Below are positions 1-10,339 of a stretch of 64,000 nucleotides of DNA, one piece after another. The DNA comes from Sarcophilus harrisii. Lineage: Eukaryota; Chordata; Mammalia; Dasyuromorphia; Dasyuridae. The notes under the pieces were generated by a model, which worked only from the letters and a program-made list of their open reading frames with translations, was not told where the DNA came from and made no database searches. The position numbers and the translations under genes were made by a program. How positions within the stretch are numbered: position 1 is the first letter of the stretch; every line of letters starts with the position of its first letter. The stretch spans positions 109,052,425-109,116,424 of the forward strand of contig NC_045430.1 of NCBI RefSeq assembly GCF_902635505.1. Reading direction: 5' to 3'.

Positions 1-419
1 AACCAGAAGGATGTTTTACAAGTAAAGCTGGGACATGCTGACTTTTCACCACTGGAAAAGCAAGGGAAGATGATTAGGTAGGACAGAAAATTTCTATTCA
101 TGGAAAGAATCATAGATTCACAGAAGCAAATACATTTTTGCAAATGCTGTCCCTCCTACTGTGAACAGTACACTCCTTCCTCACTTCTGCTCTTAGCATT
201 CCTAATTTCAAACTCCCTGCCTCTCCAAATCCACCCACCTCCAAGGGAATATATTTTTTTTTCTTTGTGAAAATGCCTTTGATTGCTTTAAGTATATTTG
301 ATATTTTGTTATTTGTGTATATTTACTCCTTCAACTCCTCAGTATGTGTAAACTCCTTGAGGGTAGGGACAGTAACTTTGTTTCCCAGATCAAGAATATT
401 ACTTAATGTTTGCTAAATT

Positions 420-1665
420 GAATTGAGTCTCAGAGGTGGAAGGGATATCAGAAACTATCTAACATAGCTTCAATCTAAAGAATTACCACTATTATGCCAT
501 CAGCAAGTATTCCTCTAGTCTTTCATGAAAGATTTTAGCCAAAAGACAGCTGCTATCTCACATAGAAGCCCGTTTGTTTCACTTTGAGATAACTCTAATT
601 GCTGGAGGTTGGTTCTGGTTTTTTCCTCCTTTACATTATAGAAAAATTTGCCTCTCTGCAATTTCCAATTCAAATTCCTTGCTCTGCCCTCTGGGGACAA
701 GCAAAATAAATTTAATCACTCTTCCACATGACACCATTTCAAATTCTTGAAGACAGCTATCACCCTCCCTCCTCTATCCTTCCACTCTTCCAAACATTCA
801 CTAAGCTAAATTTCCTCAGTTCCTTCAAGTGGTGCTTGCTGAAGTCTCCAGTAAGTATCTGTCCCATGATCTCACTCCATATGAGACTCTCTAACTTGTC
901 AGTATGATTCCTGAAATATATAGTGCCTAGATCTGAGAACAATGTTTCAGATTTGGTCTGACCAGAAAAAAACATTGACTCTATCCTTCACTTTTCTGAT
1001 ACAGAAAACTATATACATTTTTTTGTAAATAAGACTGCATTTTGAAGGGGGGGGTACCTTATTATATTGTTAAACTCACATCAAATTTAAAGCCCACTAA
1101 AACACCCACTTGTTTTCCAGATTATTCCACACATGATTTTCTCTTTTTGTGAATGTATCTCCTCTAGTGACATGACAAGGGACAGGATTTGGGTCAGACA
1201 ACATGGGTTCAAATATCTATGACTGTAGAAATTATTTATCTTTTCTAGGTCTCCATTTATCCATATTACCCATTTAATAATAGAAACATTTAATTATATG
1301 ACCTCTAAGGTCCCTTTTCTTAAATCTATGATTTTATTGGAAGATGATGTTTTTTAACACAACTTCAAGTAATAAGACGAGTCACATTCTGTTAAATTTA
1401 ATCTTAATGGATTTGGGCCAATTTTTTATCCTGTTGAGATTTTTTTTGGATACTTATTCTATTCCCCAAGATGTTAGCTATCTCTTTCTCTCTAGGTCAT
1501 CTATAAATTTAATAAAGATGCCATCTGTGCCTTCATTGATAAAAATGTTAAATAGCACAGGACCAAGGGAATTCTCTGGGTACTGCACTAGAGAATTCCC
1601 TCCAAAATGACATTGTCCCACTAAAGGGTTCAGTCATTCTTCCAGTCATAATGCTACCAAGCTAT
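420..1665 (-). mobile_element. L3/CR1 LINE remnant, reverse-transcriptase end and 3' region
   Basis: On the minus strand, 1540-1600 translates to GPVLFNIFI, the CR1/L3 reverse-transcriptase motif that follows the PQGS box. Lower coordinates continue through the typical CR1 3' part, including the CTGCCCTCTGGGGACAAGCA and CCTCTTCCACATGACA plus-strand stretches. It is interrupted by a MIR-like piece at about 1185-1335. A short L2-type 3' end lies beside it at 345-430. Confidence 0.75.
1185..1335 (+). mobile_element. MIR-type SINE fragment within the L3 remnant
   Basis: The GGGTTCAAAT box, then a weak 'cctcagtttcc'-like stretch, and an ending in ACCTCTAAGGTCCCTTTTC follow MIR order. It splits the surrounding L3 copy and so is probably younger. 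Confidence 0.5.
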
Positions 1666-3064
1666 ATATATATATTTTAGTCCTTATGCCTTGATTTTGT
1701 TCAAAAACATAACATGTGTCTTTGACAAAGAAAGTAGCCATGATGTAGGAAGAAGAAAAGGTCTGAGAAGTTCAAGGGAGATAAAATCCAAGGAAGAAAT
1801 CAGCAAGAAAAGTGATGGCCTCAGATGCTAATACAAGTTCAAATAAAATATCATAACAAGAAAGCTGTTAGATATCTTAATTGCAAGGAGACAAATTTGA
1901 CTTTAAGATATTACTGATATGTTGTGGTTTGGGACCCATGACTGAAATATCGCTCTAGAAGACCATACCTTTTAAAAATGTAACAGGTGAGGATATCAAA
2001 GTATACACCTGAACAGAAAATTGAAATACATGGAGAGGTTGCAAAACAAACCATAAGCCCAGAACAGAGGTGCATTAGAGTAGTACTGGGAAATTTACAC
2101 AATCCAAATATTTGTTGCTCTCCCACTAGACATAATGCTTTGCAATTAACAATTTTTTTGCCTACCTTAATCATTATCTTTCAAAAAAATAGAGGCAGTA
2201 ACAAGAGAATATCCTAGACCAGATTTGATTCTCACCAACAAGAAGGAATTGATTGTTGGGGTAGAAATTATAAAAACATATAGAGCATGTTAGGAGAAGG
2301 TGGTGACCATTTCATTTTAGAATTTGTGCTGGAAAAGGAGGGGAAAGCTGGAAATTGTCTGAAATACAGCTGTCATTTTGGAAAATCAGATTTTAAAAGA
2401 TCTACCTTTCAGAAAAGATAGATAGGATCCAAAAGACTAGAATTTTACAAGTGGTCAGCTTAAGAGACAGAGAGACAGAGACACACAGAGGAAAACATAA
2501 AGAGACAGACAGACAGAGACAGAGACAGACAAAGAGAGAGACAGAGACTTAAGTCAGGAAATCATGCACTGTAATACCATCTCAGATACCTACTATCACT
2601 CACTTTATCTGGACCTCAGTTTTCTCACTTATTAAAAAAAAAAAAAAAGAAAGAAAGACAGAAAATGTTGAATCCAAATACCTTCAAGATTTATTCTACC
2701 TCAAAAATCTATCATCCTATGATCAAATTCTGAAGAGAAAAATAAGTAATTGTTGTGAGATAGATAAAAAGGGAGAGGTGTCCAAAGAGACCAGTGTTAA
2801 TATATAGAGAATTTCACAATTCTCTAATTCTATGGTTTTCAAACAATTCATTCAAACAGTCTGAAGAATATTCTGTTACAGAAAACAAAAGCAAAATAAA
2901 AGATATGAAATAATTATGCCATCTCATTATTATCATAATCCTTATCCAGACTGAGCAATAGTTCCATATCTTCATTGATCTTATCCCTAACACTTCTCAC
3001 AAAGTCCTTTCTGTTGTCTCTTGCATTTATAAACAGAATCAGTTCATCTTTGTGAGGTTAGTGG
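1666..3064. other. Intergenic, no gene recognised
   Basis: AT-rich sequence with a GA/CA-rich low-complexity tract at 2465-2550, an A-run at 2633-2648, and otherwise unassigned sequence. No reading frame here resembles a known protein. Confidence 0.6.
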
Positions 3065-4045
3065 CAGTACAAAGAGTTGTGGGAACCCCTCTTTGGTTGA
3101 CACAGTTCCAGTGTGAAAGAATTCACATTCCCAAAATATTAAACTGGCAAAAGGAAGTTTATTGGCACTGAGAAGTCAACTTTTGCTAGGAGATATTCTC
3201 CTTAAACTACTTCCTGCACCTCATCAAAAAATTCTTTTATTTAACTTGAGAAATTTAATTTATATGCTATCTCAGTATTAATTTTTTTTTCGCAAAAAAA
3301 GCTTATTGCAAAATATTTATGTATTCTTCAGTGGCAAGGTGCTGACAGAGAGAAAAAGGTCCTAGCAGAGAAATCCTGGCAGAGAAATAAAGAGGGGTTA
3401 ATGCTGAGAACAGAATGTTTTCTCAGTAGGCAGGGATCTTGGTAGAAAGTTGTGGCAAAGGGATGGAGGACCCTTGGCATGGTATGATTCATACTTTAGG
3501 CCTCTCCAAAGAAATGAGCCCCAAAATTGCCCTTTAAATAGGAAATCTGAGACTGAAGTTTCAATTGAATGCAATGTTGTCACTGCTCCCAGGCCTAGAT
3601 TTCCAATTGAATAAGACCACTTATATAAGTCCAATCTAAGAATCTTTGGAAGGAATTCTCTAGTGGAGTACCCAAAGAATTTCCTAGGTCCTATGCTATT
3701 TAACATTTTTATCAATGAAGATCTAAGAATAAGTTTGATCTAAGTAGGAGTGGTCCTGGACTAATTTTCAGCTCAATAGAGGTATCAGGTCCAGCTCTCC
3801 AGCTAAATGAGAGCACTTAAATTTAACCTAAGTAAGGAGTGATACTGGGCTAATCTTAATGAAACCACTTAACTTCCCCGAAGAATGGATCTCTGTCAGA
3901 GGAGAGCTTTTCAAGAGTTCAAGGAGGGTTCCCTGCCCCAAAGTCAGGACAGTTTTAGGGTTCCCTCCATCACATTACAAACTCAAGGTCTATTTCATCA
4001 TCCAAAAACTATTCTCATAGGACTAGTCCTCCTTTCCATCTCTCA
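3065..4045 (-). mobile_element. LTR-like relic (probable endogenous retrovirus LTR), old
   Basis: The block carries a minus-strand AATAAA (plus GTTTATTGGCACTGAGAAG). It has recurring submotifs (GACCACTT/GAGCACTT followed by TAAGTAGGAGTGG/TAAGGAGTGATACTGG), in the manner of LTR internal repeats. I recall similar text from marsupial LTRs but cannot name the family. It is a fossil with no coding capacity, and it contains an inserted CR1 fragment at 3644-3720. A (TTG)9 tract follows. Confidence 0.4.
3644..3720 (+). mobile_element. 77-bp CR1/L3 reverse-transcriptase fragment with flanking direct repeats
   Basis: Plus-strand translation gives GVPKEFLGPMLFNIFINE, the same RT stretch seen on the opposite strand at 1540-1600. 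It is bounded by a perfect 10-bp direct repeat ATCTAAGAAT at 3634-3643 and 3721-3730. The flanks join into one continuous host sequence when it is removed. Confidence 0.7.
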
Positions 4046-4050
4046 TACAG

Positions 4051-4077
4051 GTTGTTGTTGTTGTTGTTGTTGTTGTT
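4051..4077 (+). repeat. (TTG)9 microsatellite
   Basis: Nine tandem GTT/TTG units following the LTR-like block. Confidence 0.95.
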
Positions 4078-4609
4078 AATCATAAACACATCACTTTTTT
4101 AGACAACTGCTTTATTTGTCTATCAAAATTATTTCTCCAGTATGTTTTTGGAATTTAATTCTTATTATCTTTCAATCCCTGATGGGCTAACTTCCCCTAT
4201 AGAATTTAGTTCATTGTGTCCTACTTTTCTTTCTTTGAACTCTTTTTCTCCAAAATATGAAGGTATGAGTTGGATTTTTCTCTTCCTTTATATCACCAAT
4301 TCAATATGAAATAGTTGTTCTCCCCTAAAATTCTTATTGTTTTTACATTAGTAACCAGTTCCTTTTAATTGATCAGAAAAAGGTCTCGAATAGAATCCTT
4401 TTGTTTTTTTCCACTCTATTTTCAAGAATGAACATGACTGTACATGGTACATTCAAAAAAGAACTTTTAAATTCAGTTATTTCTAGCAAACAGGCATTAA
4501 ATACCTACTATAGGTAGAGGGGCAGAAAAGAGGTCACAATTCTTTTTAAGAAAAAAAAAGTACCTTAGGTAGCAAAATCAACTAATATGACAATATTAAT
4601 AATAATAAA

Positions 4610-4700
4610 AACAATATTTAGTACTTCTATGTTATCACATTTTAAGGTTTGTAAAGTTCTTCATACGCATTATCTGATTTGATACATATTAATACAGCCC
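4610..4700 (-). mobile_element. MIR-type 3' fragment, antisense
   Basis: The order TTTAAGGTTTGTAAAGTTCTT then ATTATCTGATTTGAT is the antisense MIR 3' region. Only about 90 bp survive. The following 300 bp, to about 5060, are unassigned. Confidence 0.5.
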
Positions 4701-5234
4701 TACATATCTTTAGTGATGTTAAGGGAGGTCTGAATGTCTACAAATAATAGACATTGATGGCAATACTAAGATGCTAGAAGTATTAAGGGTCAGAAGAGTG
4801 GCTCAACACTTAGAATGAGGGTGGGACTTTAAGACAGACAAGCCTTGGGAACACCTTAGCATGACCCTGGTTCAGAATGTCCTGTACTGGCACCAGCCTG
4901 CTCAGAAAAGCTGTTCTAAAATTGGACTATCTTCCCTTGGGAAATCTGAGAATTTGAAACTCCTTCCCAACAGCCTGAGGAAGATAGGCTTCTTGGGAGG
5001 GGGTGGGGTAGAGCAGGAGAATAAGGAAACATAAGAGCTTTGTTACCTTCTGTAATGGATGAGTTTTTCCATAGGGCTTTGCTAAAAATTGTCTAGGATT
5101 CTAAGCAGCAGTGTCTCTCTGAGAAGTCAGTAGTTGAGTATGAGGATTCTTCCACTTGGTATCCAATGCTGTCTAATCTCCTAATGACATCATGCCTGGC
5201 TCTTATATTTTTTAAAATAATTTCAAAATTTATT

Positions 5235-5780
5235 CTTTCATTCAACAGATATTTCATAGGTGCTTTCAAGACCCCAGTAGGACTCAGTACAAAGGGATAC
5301 AAGATAAACTTGTTGCCATCAAGGAAGCTGTGGAGAATTCAGGGAAAAAACAATGAACTTGGAATTGCAGAACCTAAATTCAAATCCTGATCAACTCTTC
5401 CCCCTCTCTGTGTCTATCTATGTAAGTTAGTTAGCCTCTTTTGAATTCTTTTTCACCATATCTAAAATCAGAAGGCTGAACCAGGCAGATTGGAAAGTCC
5501 TTTTCCATTCTGCATCCAAGATCCTGAGCTCACACAGTAACTAATTAGGTTTTCACATTTGCTAAACTGATTCATCTGTAAAATATTCCTGTGAAATAGA
5601 GGAAATTTTTCTCATTTTACAGATATTAGTGGTACAGAAAAGGCAGTTTGGTACAGTGGATGGAGAATTGACTTCCCAGTCAGAAAGTTCTGGATTCAAG
5701 TCTTATTTTTGACACATTCTCACTATTTGATCCCCACCCAAATCATTCAGTTTTTCATTATCTCAAACAACTTTCTAAGA
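5235..5780 (+). mobile_element. Cluster of short L2 and MIR remnants
   Basis: 5235-5340 resembles an antisense L2 3' end (CATTCAACAGATATTTCATAG, then an aagga-gctgtgga stretch). 5345-5520 is a sense MIR with AAATTCAAATCCTGATC. 5645-5780 is a second SINE head (GGTACAGTGGATGGAGAATTG, then GGATTCAAGTC). Boundaries are approximate. Confidence 0.55.
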
Positions 5781-5884
5781 TCATAAATTACAACTGAAAG
5801 GATGGAATGTCTTCATTTGTAAGTTATCCTTAACAATGAAGTCACAGGTCCAACCCAGAAAAAAAATTTAAAAACAAAACATTT

Positions 5885-6110
5885 ACATAGTGCTTAAAGT
5901 TTACAAAAATAATTCTATCATAACAACTTTGTGACTTAGGTAATGCAATCCCCATTTTACAGATGAGGAAACTGAAGTCTAAAGGTGTTCAAAATTTGTT
6001 TGATTCATCATTTGTTCAAAATCATGCATTTAGTATCAAAACCAGTATTTGAGATCTCCTAACTGCAAGTCCAACTCTCTTCCACTATACTACATTGCTT
6101 CTTCTAAGTG
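5885..6110 (-). mobile_element. MIR SINE, antisense
   Basis: Carries CCCCATTTTACAGATGAGGA followed by AACTGAAGTC, and ends in a SINE-head-like CTCTTCCACTATACTACATTG. This is the full antisense MIR order, moderately diverged. Confidence 0.75.
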
Positions 6111-6724
6111 ATGCCAGAAAGAGAAAATGATTGGGAAACTGAAAAATCATACTGTCTTTTACTACTATTTCCTTTATGCTCACTTTAGTTGGAAAAGATT
6201 TATAAAGAACATGATTCCCAGCTCTCCTTTTCTTTTACTGAAAATAGGACAAGAGGAAATGAGCTGAAATTGCAGTTTAAAGAATTGAATTTGGGGGGGA
6301 AATTATCTAAATTCAAACCTGTCAGTGTCAAGATACTTTTTCTTTTTCCCAAAAAGCTTCTAAAAGCACAAATCTTTTCCTTCAATGAATAGTGCAATTA
6401 ATGGTAATAAATGAGATGATCTTGTAAAGTTCCTATTTCAGACTCTTGATCCTATAATAACATATCAAGGATGTGGTTGATATGGTGCAACGGTGCCTAG
6501 ATAAACAGGGCTATTTTTCCTCTTACTTATCTCACCCTTTAAGGGTAGAGGTTATATCCTTCATTAGGGTATTGTTTTTTTTTTGCAGCCTCTACCTCAT
6601 GGAGTGAATTACACTCTTTTAACCAGGTCCAAGAAAAAAGAAAGAAAAATGGTGAAGGCTCCACTTCAAATACCAGTCCAACTAGTAATAGCCCATCCCC
6701 CAGACATTGTTGACTATTTAGCTA

Positions 6725-6935
6725 GAGCAAGGGTTCTTTATCTTTGGGGAGTCATTAATGCCTTGGGCTATCTGGTGAAGTCTTCTCAGAATAATCTTTT
6801 TTAAATAATTGAAAAAAATGCTAAATTTTAGTAAGAGGTTAGTAAAAATAAAGATTTAATTTTATTTTCCTATCCAAGTTCACAGAGCTCTTGAAATTTA
6901 AATATGGACTTTCAAGGTCTGTGAATCCCAAGTAA
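6725..6935. mobile_element. Possible DNA-transposon remnant
   Basis: Opens with AAGGGTTCTTTATCTTTGGG and ends with GGTCTGTGAATCCCAAG. A central 'tctggtgaagtcttctcagaataat' motif recalls a widespread mammalian MER-type repeat that begins 'ggttcttaacc'. Terminal inverted repeats are only faint. The remaining sequence between 6110 and 7560 is unassigned. Confidence 0.3.
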
Positions 6936-7564
6936 TAATACCTCTGGCATTGGGAGATCCAGGTTTTCATTTTCTTTTACTAAGTTTGTAAATTGTCAAA
7001 ATAAACCAGTAAATCTCTCCTTTTTTTCCAACTCTGAGTCCCCACCCAGTCAGCGAGTTATTGGCAAAAATTAAATAAGCAAACAAAAAAATTTTTAATC
7101 TACTTATCTCTCTCACCAGCTTTTTCTTTATTGCTCTTTAGTAAATTTGAGCCAGAAGTCTATAAATTAGCAATGAAACCAATATCACAAATGCCATATT
7201 AAAAAACAAAGTAGACATAAAGATAAAGTTGTAAGAATAAAATTTTCTCCACAGTCAAGGGATGAGATATTTACTCCAATCTTTTCCTAGGAGAGAACAA
7301 AAGAACCTGAGGAAAGAAATGAAACTAAAACCTTAGAATGTATAGTCTAGAAGGGCTTCAGGGACACATCATCCATGCAAACATGTAATCCACACACATA
7401 AGCCCTATTTGGAAGTCTAATACTAAATATCTTTCCTGTTCCCCACATCTACTAGTTTCACTCTCCTCTTACTCCATGATCATCTCCCTTTAGTTATGCA
7501 CACTTTTCCTACTGACTATGCATGGCTTCTATATGATTCTTTGTTTTCTCTTATCCCCAAACTT

Positions 7565-8000
7565 TTAGAATGAGACAGGAGATGCATTGATGCAAAGTGA
7601 AGGAAACAGAATCAGGAAAGCATTGTAGATTAATAGTAACATAGCATAATGATCAACTATGAATGATTTAGTACTTCTCAGCAATGCAATGATACAAAAC
7701 AAGTCCAAAAAAATCATAATAGAAAATGCTATTCACATTCAGACAAAGATCTGATGGAATTTGATGGATTGAAGAATATTATTTTAATTTTTTTCTTTTT
7801 TTCCTTTTCTTCTGTTTCTTCTTTTACATCATAATTAATATGAAATGTGTTTTACTTGGTTATACATAATTAACTGTACATAATTGCTTACCATCTTAGA
7901 GAGAAAAGAAAGAAGAGAGAGAAAAATTTGGAATTCAAAATTTTGTATAAAAATGAATGTTAGAAATAGTCTTTACATGTAATTGGAAGAAATATTATCT
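7565..8000 (+). mobile_element. L1-type LINE 3' end, copy 1
   Basis: Shares with the copies near 28, 31, 34, 38, 50.7 and 52.8 kb the order: 'agtgaaggaaacagaatcaggaaag', a T-rich block ('tttttcctttt...'), 'catcataattaat', then 'agagagaaaaatttggaa...aaatgaatgttagaaa'. This is the 3' end of a LINE whose ORF2 C-terminus (seen at 30.4 kb) matches L1. Confidence 0.7.
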
Positions 8001-8003
8001 AAC

Positions 8004-8160
8004 AGAAGGAGGAGAAGAAGAAAAAGGAGGAGGAGAAGGAGGAAGAAGAGGGAAAAGAGACAGAGCAGGAGGAGGAGGAGGAGGAGAAGGAGGAGAAAAA
8101 TTGAAGAAAAAGAAGGAAGAAGAATGAATGAAAAAAGAATGGAAGAAGAAGAAGAAGAAA
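8004..8160 (+). repeat. Near-pure polypurine tract
   Basis: About 155 bp of A/G (GGAGGA and GAAGAA units) with only a few pyrimidines, starting at the 3' end of an L1 copy and probably grown from its A-rich tail. Open frames on both strands (poly-Arg/Lys and poly-Phe/Ser/Pro) are repeat artefacts. Confidence 0.9.
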
Positions 8161-8689
8161 ATTGGACAGGCTAGCTTATGGATCAAATTTGAGCCTCATC
8201 ACTAAGTAGCAGAACAATGGGGTTTTGTGTCATTTTGGTAACTCCCTAATCTAGAATTATCATTATCATTTTCTCCCCTGAGGCGTTCTCTGTTTTACTT
8301 AAATCTCTCATACTTTCTATGAGGCCTGACATAACCACTGATTGTCTAGAAGTAGATAACTATTCATTTTTAACATTTGCTGATGGTCATTAAGAAATAC
8401 TATTTGAATAAAACAAAAGGGATTTAAGTTAGATTGATTTGTAAGTGACTCAGGAGCAGAGACTGTCAAAAATCTTCTATTTTTTTAAATTCCCTATATT
8501 TAAATCAGTACTGGGTCTATATATTCTCAATAAATAATTAATGCTTGATTAGGCCTCAATAAGAACCCCTTAAAGATAAAGTTTAGTGAACCATCAAATC
8601 AAAGATGAGACAAAGTTGTGGAATGAACAGCCTCCAGAAACTTTAAAAACAGAATCAGAGGCTGTTAGAACAAGAAGTTGAAGTAAATT

Positions 8690-9420
8690 ACCAAGCCATA
8701 GTTTTAGAGTTGGAATGGATCTCTGTAGCTATCTAACCTTGAGGTATCAAACTCATGTTAACTGGTCACATGAGCAGTCACTTGCTCCCAAGTGGAACTT
8801 GAACTAGACTAAAATATAATTGGGAAAATAAATAAAAATACAATATAACAAAGACATTTTTAATTTATGGTTTTTAAGTCAATATGCAGGCCTACAGAAA
8901 TTTGTTTTTATTTGAGTCAATATCACTGATCTAGTCTATTGCATCCTTTTTCTATATACCTGGCAAATACAACTTTTTCTTTAAGCAAATGTTCAGTGAG
9001 GGGCGATAAATGTATGTAAAGCCTTAAATCTCTATCTAAATGTGAATTTTTCTTTTTAACTCCCTAGGTAGTTCATTCCACTTTCTGGTAACTCTAATTG
9101 TTTTCTTTAGACAAACTAAAATTACAACTTTCACCACTGGCTATAGTTCTACTCTCTTGTACCATGTTTAAAAGGAAAAGTCTGATCCTTTTCCCACATC
9201 ATAGCCCTTCAAATATTTGAACAGTTATCACAGCTCTCTAAGCATTCTCTGCCCCTTCCCATCTCCTGTTCAAGATAAACATTTCTATTTTGTTCATTCT
9301 CTCCTCAATTGAAACCAGTATCTCCTCACCTGATTGTCCAGGTCAGTTTCTTTTGTCAATTCTTTTCATAATAAATGATACCCAGAAGTGAATAAAATAG
9401 GCTAAATATATAGTGTGAGT
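8690..9420 (-). mobile_element. L3/CR1 LINE remnant, 3' region
   Basis: The plus strand shows GTTCATTCCACTTTCTGGTAAC, CCCACATCATAGCCCTTCAAAT and ATATTTGAACAGTTATCACAG in the same order as the 420-1000 copy. It is interrupted by the hAT-like element at 8745-8935. Confidence 0.65.
8745..8935 (+). mobile_element. hAT-like non-autonomous DNA transposon, copy A
   Basis: Begins AGGTATCAAACTCATG and ends ATTTGAGTCAATATCACTGA, an imperfect terminal inverted repeat related to a CAGnGGTGTCAAACTCA type. The core AAATATAATTGGGAAAATAAATAAAAAT matches the core of copy B (54695-54850) in opposite orientation. Family name not certain. Confidence 0.5.
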
Positions 9421-9454
9421 AGGGAAGAATAAAAGTGAAATATTATCTCCTTCC

Positions 9455-9655
9455 CTCCTTCCTTCTGAGAGAGACAGAGACAAGCAATGGAAGTGAGAGA
9501 GAGAGAAAGAGCGAGAGCGAGAAAGAGTGAGAGAGAAGAAAAAGAAGGAAGGGAGGGAAAGAAGGAAAAGGAGGAAAGGAGAGAGACTGGGAGATCTTGG
9601 CCTTCATAAATAAATACATCAGAAAAAAAAAAAAGGAGAGTCAGAGAGGGAGAAA
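9455..9655 (+). repeat. GA-rich low-complexity tract
   Basis: Two hundred bases dominated by GAGAGA, GGAAGG and an A-run. Confidence 0.85.
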
Positions 9656-9879
9656 AGATTGATTCTTGAACAATACTATCTGGAATAAGGTAATAAGTGG
9701 AAATTTTTAAAAATATATTACTAAAAGCAGAATTGTGGGGGTTTGTTTAATTGGATATAGGAGGTAGTGTGTGTTCTGTATTTATGTATCTAGTTGAAAA
9801 TTGGATTTTTACAAGCAAAACAAGCTGCATTATTCTAAATGCTCATAGAAATAAGTAATATAAAAGATATGATGACTGG

Positions 9880-10290
9880 AGAACCGAATTCAAAAATTAC
9901 AATCTTGAATGTGAATGGATTAAACTTCAACATTAAAAAGAAAGAGTTTTGGATTAAATTAGAAAAAAGTCTAAAAATATATTAACTTCAGGAAACATGC
10001 TCAATACATAGGCACTCTTACAAATTTAGTGAATAAAATTTATCATGCTTCTATTGAATTCAAAAAAAGCAGTTACTTTAAGCATAATTTCAGAGAAGAC
10101 ATAACTAAAAATTAACAATATCAAAAATATGAACAGGGAAACTACATTTGCTTATCACCATCTTAAAAAATGAAATAGTATAAATATTAAATAACTATGT
10201 ATTGAATGCAACTAAATACCTAAAAGAAAGGGTAATTGAAATACAAAAGAATCTATTTCATAAGGTATCATATTAAATATTAATGAATTT
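9880..10290 (+). mobile_element. L1 ORF2 endonuclease-domain remnant
   Basis: Plus-strand translation near 9895 gives SKITILNVNGLN, matching the conserved ITILTLNINGLN start of the L1 endonuclease domain. A QETC-like piece (for L1 QETHL) follows near 9985. The region is heavily decayed with several in-frame stops. Confidence 0.65.
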
Positions 10291-10339
10291 CTTCTTGAAG
10301 CTAATAAATTTTATAGAAAAGTAGACCAAAAAGATAATA

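Noticed and set aside
7983-8186. Arg/Lys-rich and Phe/Ser/Pro-rich small open frames
   Set aside because: Product of the polypurine tract read on the two strands.
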